Below are positions 50,643-54,249 of a stretch of 54,249 bases of DNA, piece by piece. Position numbers and translations under genes: made by a program. The stretch comes from an uncultured bacterium. GTDB lineage: Bacteria > Bacillota_I > Bacilli_A > RF39 > UBA660. The stretch lies in the NCBI GenBank assembly GCA_947646655.1, contig CANSHI010000010.1, forward strand, positions 1 through 54,249, given 5' to 3'. Position 1 is the stretch's first letter; each line of letters starts with the position of its first letter. The notes below the pieces were generated by a model. The model worked only from the letters and a program-made list of their open reading frames with translations. It was not told the DNA's origin and ran no database searches.

Positions 50643-51548
50643 ATGAATGAAAAAAGATATTATAGTTTGGATAAATTTTATAGAGAAAAGTTTGGATGCA
50701 AGGTAATTAAAATAAGTTTAGATGCAGGTTTTACTTGTCCAAATAAAGATGGTTTTAAAAATATTGGAGGATGCATTTTTTGTAATGGTGCAAGTGGTAT
50801 TGGAGATAAGAAAGATACATTAGAAGTTCAATTTGAAAAAGTTAAAAATGTTTTATTGAAAAAATGGAAAAATGCCAAGTATATACCTTTTTTGGAAGCT
50901 AATACAAACACTTATGGAGCTTTAGAAACATTAAAAAAGGTTTATGAACCTTTGCTTAAGTTTGACAATGTTGTCGGATTAAATATTGCAACAAGATGCG
51001 ATTCAATAAGAGAAGAAGTTTATGATTACTTGGAAGAGTTGAATAATAGAACTTTTTTGACAATAGAATTGGGACTACAATCTTCTTTTGATGAGACCTT
51101 AAACCTAATTAACCGAGGACATACTAAAGATGAATTTACAGCTTGTGTTAGAGAACTCAAAAAGAGAAATATAAATGTTGTTATACATATAATAAATGGC
51201 CTTCCATTTGAAACAGAAGAAATGATGTATAAAACTATAGAATATATAAATTATTTAAAAGTTGACGGAATAAAGTTTCATATGTTGTATATTGAAAAAG
51301 ATACTGCACTTTATAAAATGTTTCTTAATGAAAAGTTTTCACTTTTATCGAGAGAAGATTATATTCGTATAGTATGTAATCAGATAAGTATGCTAGATAA
51401 AAATGTTGTAGTACATCGATTGGTGAGTGATCCTGCTCGAGAAAAATTGGTAGAGCCTAAATGGCTCATTAATAAGTTTGAAATTTTAAATGATATCGAT
51501 AAATATTTAAAAGAATATAACTTATTTCAAGGCAAAGAAAAAGAATAG
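50643..51548 (+). CDS. radical SAM protein, YtqA/TIGR01212-like
   Basis: I prefer ATG 50643 (301 aa), where the family's N-terminus (YYSLDKFYREKFGCKVIKIS) begins; ATG 50613 in the same frame would add ten residues and sits almost at the RNA start. No strong ribosome site precedes either. The 4Fe-4S cluster cysteines are Cys32, Cys44 and Cys47 (TCPNKDGFKNIGGCIFC), the long-spaced arrangement of the ELP3/YtqA branch. The rest follows: FLEANTNTYGALETLKKVYE, LTIELGLQSSFDETLNLINR, GIKFHMLYIEKDTALYKMF. The family's reaction is not known; a tRNA or related modification role is suspected from its relatives. Confidence 0.88.
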   Translation: MNEKRYYSLDKFYREKFGCKVIKISLDAGFTCPNKDGFKNIGGCIFCNGASGIGDKKDTLEVQFEKVKNVLLKKWKNAKYIPFLEANTNTYGALETLKKVYEPLLKFDNVVGLNIATRCDSIREEVYDYLEELNNRTFLTIELGLQSSFDETLNLINRGHTKDEFTACVRELKKRNINVVIHIINGLPFETEEMMYKTIEYINYLKVDGIKFHMLYIEKDTALYKMFLNEKFSLLSREDYIRIVCNQISMLDKNVVVHRLVSDPAREKLVEPKWLINKFEILNDIDKYLKEYNLFQGKEKE

Positions 51549-51566
51549 CGGTCATCTATTCTTTTT
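51543..51566. terminator. bidirectional terminator
   Basis: GAATAG-CGGTCAT-CTATTC followed by TTTTTT, between convergent genes. Confidence 0.85.
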
Positions 51567-51570
51567 TAAA

Positions 51571-52167
51571 CTACATAGCTTTTGGTTTATTTTCTTCGCT
51601 ATTTAACTCCTTCTGAGCTCTTATTTCAACCATTTTATGGTATATAACTGTAAAAGCATCAGCTGAAATTGATGGAGTATTTATGATTTGCATTATATCT
51701 CCTGGAGTAAATCCTGTAATATCTGAAATTTGCGATAAGGCTTGTGGTTCAGACTCTAAAAATGCTATTGTTTCGTCTGCCAAAGATTTTACATACTCAT
51801 CATATGACTCTAATACTGGCTCTTTTTTATCATCTTCTTGATTCGTTTGTTGAGCATTATTTTGATCTCTAACTTGTTTAATCTCTTCTTGACTCGCTTG
51901 TTGGGCATTATTTTGGTCTCTAACTTGTTTTAGAAAACCAACCATAATTTCGTGTAGACGTCTTATATCAGCATCATTGCCTGCTGCTGTACAGCAAGTT
52001 ATATATACTCTAGTTCGATCTAATCCACTTCTTTCAGCTAAGAAGTTTAAGCGATTTTCATCGGGCGGATTACCAACAAATCGACGAAGATTTTCAGACC
52101 ATTGAGTTCTTTGAAGTTCTTCTTTATTTTCATTGCGCAATGCAAGATTAATATCATTCTTTTCCAT
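51571..52167 (-). CDS. hypothetical protein with a duplicated Gln/Asn-rich segment
   Basis: This 198-aa protein follows GGGAGG. Residues 1-85 and 125-198 are helical (RLNFLAERSGLDRTRVYITC, ALSQISDITGFTPGDIMQII, both like small DNA- or protein-binding helix bundles). Between them two copies of QVRDQNNAQQ-x-x-QEE stand at 18-residue spacing, a recent in-frame duplication. No membrane segment is present. The function is unknown. A TATAAT at about 52188 on the minus strand gives it its own promoter. Confidence 0.6.
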   Translation of the reverse strand: MEKNDINLALRNENKEELQRTQWSENLRRFVGNPPDENRLNFLAERSGLDRTRVYITCCTAAGNDADIRRLHEIMVGFLKQVRDQNNAQQASQEEIKQVRDQNNAQQTNQEDDKKEPVLESYDEYVKSLADETIAFLESEPQALSQISDITGFTPGDIMQIINTPSISADAFTVIYHKMVEIRAQKELNSEENKPKAM

Positions 52168-52203
52168 TAATTTTTTCCTCCCTCGATTATATTATAGAAC
52201 AAA

Positions 52204-52232
52204 ATTGTGGAAAAAGTTAAACTTTTCCACAA
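52204..52232 (-). terminator. terminator hairpin after typA
   Basis: TTGTGGAAAA / TTTTCCACAA pairs over more than ten bases around GTTTAAC, with a T-rich flank on the minus strand, between typA and the 51571 gene. Confidence 0.7.
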
Positions 52233-52297
52233 AACTTTATATAAAGTTTACATTTCTTTGCTCTATATTATTTTATACATTATTTAGAAATTTATAA

Positions 52298-54100
52298 TTA
52301 TTTAGACATTCTGTAACGCATATTAGGGTCTAAAATCGCTTTTCTAAGTCTTATAGCATCGGGAGTTACTTCCACGTATTCGTCATCTTCGATAAATTCT
52401 AATGCTTCTTCTAGTGAAAAAGTACGTGGTGTGACTAAGGCAATCGCATCATCAGCAGATTTACTACGTGTGTTTGACATTTCTTTGTTTTTACATGGAT
52501 TAACATTTAAATCGTTATCTCTATTATGGATTCCTACGATCATACCTATATAAACATCTACGGCTGGTCCGACTATAAGAGTTCCACGATCTTGTAAATT
52601 AAATAGAGAATATCCTAAAGTTTTACCAGTTTCCATGCTGACTAGGACACCATTTTTTCTCGTAGTAAGTGTTCCTGCATAAGGCTTGTATTCGTCAAAA
52701 CTTCTAATCATTGTACCTTCACCTTTAGTATTAGTTATAAAGGCACTGCGGTATCCAATTAAACCACGTGTAGGTGCTGAAAATTCCATGTGGGTAAAGT
52801 TTTCAGAGTCTGAGTTCATCATAAGCAGTAAGCCTTTTCTCTCTTGTAAATCACTTATTACTGTGCTCGCGTAGTCGTTAGGACAATTTACTATTACGTT
52901 TTCAAACGGTTCGTATTTTTTTCCATCTCGTTCTTCAAATAATACTTGAGGTTTACTTACACAAAGTTCATAACCTTCTCTTCTCATGTTTTCTAACAAT
53001 ATAGATAAATGTAGTTCTCCTCGGCCACTTACTTTAAATCCGTCTGATCCTTCCATTTCTTCGATCTCTAATCCGACGTTTGTTTCTAATTCTCTCATGA
53101 GGCGATCTCTAATGTGACGACTTGTTAAAAATTTTCCACTTTGTCCTGCAAAAGGTCCATTGTTTACTAAGAAATTCATGCTAAGTGTAGGACGTTCAAT
53201 TTCGATTGGCGGAAGAGGATCATTAGTGCCATTTGCACAAATCGTGTCTCCGATAGAGATGTGAGCGCATCCTGCTATAGTGACGATATCTCCAAAATAA
53301 GCTTCTTTTTTCTCAACTCTTTTTATGCCTTCTTCTACAAATAATTTAGAAATACGGAAATTTGTAACTTCTCCATTATTTTTAACTAGAGTTACAGTTT
53401 CACCATTTTTAATTTTTCCTTTAGTAATACGACCAACTCCTAGTCTTCCTATATAGTCGTCATAATCTAAATTAGAAATTTGTAGCTGTAGTGGATCATT
53501 TTCATTTCCTTCATAAGCACTGACTTGTTTTAAAACAGTTTCTAGTAATGGTGCGATTGAATCTGATTCTTCATCTATAGAAGTTTTAGCAATTCCATCT
53601 CTAGCAATTCCATATACGATTGGAAATTCTAATTGTTCATCACTAGCGTTTAATTCGCAAAATAGGTCAAAAGTCATGTCTACAACTGCTTCAGGTCGTG
53701 CATCTTTTTTATCTATTTTATTGATAAACAAAATAGGTTTTAAATTTTGTTCTAAGGCTTTCTTTAATACAAAACGTGTTTGTGGCATAGGGCCTTCTGC
53801 AGCATCGACGATTAAAACAACTGTATCGACAGTTCTAATTACACGCTCAACTTCACTAGAGAAATCTGCGTGTCCTGGTGTATCTACAATGTTTATTTTA
53901 TAATCTTTATATTGAATAGAACAGTTTTTCGAATAAATTGTTATTCCACGTTCTTTTTCGATGTCATTTGAATCCATTACACGGTCCGCGACTTCTTCGT
54001 TAGCTCTGAAAACACCGTTTTGGCTTAATAAGGCATCGACAAGTGTACTTTTTCCAGCATCGACGTGGGCGACTACTGCTATATTAATAATTTTATCCAT
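52298..54100 (-). CDS. typA: TypA/BipA ribosome-associated GTPase
   Basis: This 600-aa translational GTPase has G1 AHVDAGKSTLVDALL, G2/T switch EKERGITIYSK, G3 VDTPGHADF, G4 NKID, then EF-G-like domains II, III and V and the BipA-specific C-terminal domain (STVISDLQERKGLLLMMNSD, EFSAPTRGLIGYRS, LGYSLFNLQDRGTLIVGPAV). BipA binds ribosomes and aids 50S assembly, notably in cold or stress. The G1 loop reads VDAGKS where most family members have VDHGKT, a variant closer to EF-G. The length is normal. GAGGGATAATT lies before ATG 54100. Confidence 0.96.
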   Translation of the reverse strand: MDKIINIAVVAHVDAGKSTLVDALLSQNGVFRANEEVADRVMDSNDIEKERGITIYSKNCSIQYKDYKINIVDTPGHADFSSEVERVIRTVDTVVLIVDAAEGPMPQTRFVLKKALEQNLKPILFINKIDKKDARPEAVVDMTFDLFCELNASDEQLEFPIVYGIARDGIAKTSIDEESDSIAPLLETVLKQVSAYEGNENDPLQLQISNLDYDDYIGRLGVGRITKGKIKNGETVTLVKNNGEVTNFRISKLFVEEGIKRVEKKEAYFGDIVTIAGCAHISIGDTICANGTNDPLPPIEIERPTLSMNFLVNNGPFAGQSGKFLTSRHIRDRLMRELETNVGLEIEEMEGSDGFKVSGRGELHLSILLENMRREGYELCVSKPQVLFEERDGKKYEPFENVIVNCPNDYASTVISDLQERKGLLLMMNSDSENFTHMEFSAPTRGLIGYRSAFITNTKGEGTMIRSFDEYKPYAGTLTTRKNGVLVSMETGKTLGYSLFNLQDRGTLIVGPAVDVYIGMIVGIHNRDNDLNVNPCKNKEMSNTRSKSADDAIALVTPRTFSLEEALEFIEDDEYVEVTPDAIRLRKAILDPNMRYRMSK

Positions 54101-54147
54101 AATTATCCCTCTTCTTTCGTACTTATAAGAGGATACTACAAATGTGG

Positions 54148-54249
54148 CTAAATTTCAAGTTTTTTAGGCAATTTTTCTATGAAAAAAGAAGTTATCTCAA
54201 TTGCAAAAATAAAATCTACAACTAAGGGGATTAGAGGTAGAAGTAACTT
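54148..54249 (-). CDS. C-terminal end of a gene running off the right edge
   Basis: An open frame enters from the right edge and ends at 54148: 33 residues, hydrophobic then basic (LLLPLIPLVVDFIFAIEITS, ending EKLPKKLEI). It looks like the last membrane segment of a membrane protein. It is transcribed toward typA. Too little is seen to name it. Confidence 0.45.
   Translation of the reverse strand, partial: KLLLPLIPLVVDFIFAIEITSFFIEKLPKKLEI

Overview
The window is AT-rich (roughly 30% GC by eye) Firmicutes chromosome using the standard code: TGA ends several genes cleanly and Trp is TGG throughout. Spo0A, a YunB-like sporulation protein, a YutH/CotS-like spore-coat protein and a PASTA-tailed SpoVD/FtsI-type PBP point to a spore-forming or recently spore-forming member of the Bacilli, plausibly one of the uncultured gut orders near Erysipelotrichales/RF39. 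The taxonomic placement is inference.

1-6.4 kb, accessory: collagen-like genes next to a GH25 lysozyme (phage tail/lysis-like), a DUF5661-like gene, an alpha/beta hydrolase, about 1.1 kb of decayed genes (a metallo-beta-lactamase-fold pseudogene and fragments) and an orphan 423-aa gene.

6.4-14.2 kb, accessory island: two broken large serine recombinases flank a two-gene operon with an intact promoter. The first gene fuses a YunG-like putative cysteine-hydrolase domain to an Fe-S uracil-DNA-glycosylase-like domain. The second has an Mrr-like nuclease motif followed by an nSTAND3-type NTPase. This pair is the best candidate here for an undescribed, probably antiphage, system. Small paralogous ORFs with matching leader/terminator sequences and a 12-bp tandem repeat show that related elements were stacked here.

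14.2-19.5 kb: a compact, apparently complete filamentous-phage (inovirus-like) prophage integrated at the 3' end of tRNA-Gly(TCC), with a displaced tRNA 3' end at its far end. Order: small ORFs, coat protein, minor membrane proteins, pIII-like adsorption protein, pVI-like protein, Zot/pI ATPase, hairpin-rich origin region, Rep_2 initiator, tyrosine integrase. The origin resembles the pMV158 plasmid double-strand origin.

19.6-54 kb: core chromosome. Tex; two C34 tRNAs (Gln-CTG, Glu-CTC); an SPase-like pseudoenzyme beside enolase; HNH-like and XRE genes; a four-tRNA array (Ser, fMet, Asp, Phe); two Ser/Thr/Pro-rich membrane proteins; Spo0A; a cell-wall block (MraY, PBP, C39-like protease, FemX-like transferase); PolA-MutM; Nfu, YutH-like, YutD-like and YunB-like genes among membrane proteins of unknown role; a ferredoxin with a Cys-rich tail; TrmL; a VanY-type carboxypeptidase; an SDR; two orphan genes and a candidate small RNA; tRNA-Ala; RpoZ; a radical SAM protein; and TypA/BipA. 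A partial ORF runs off the right edge.
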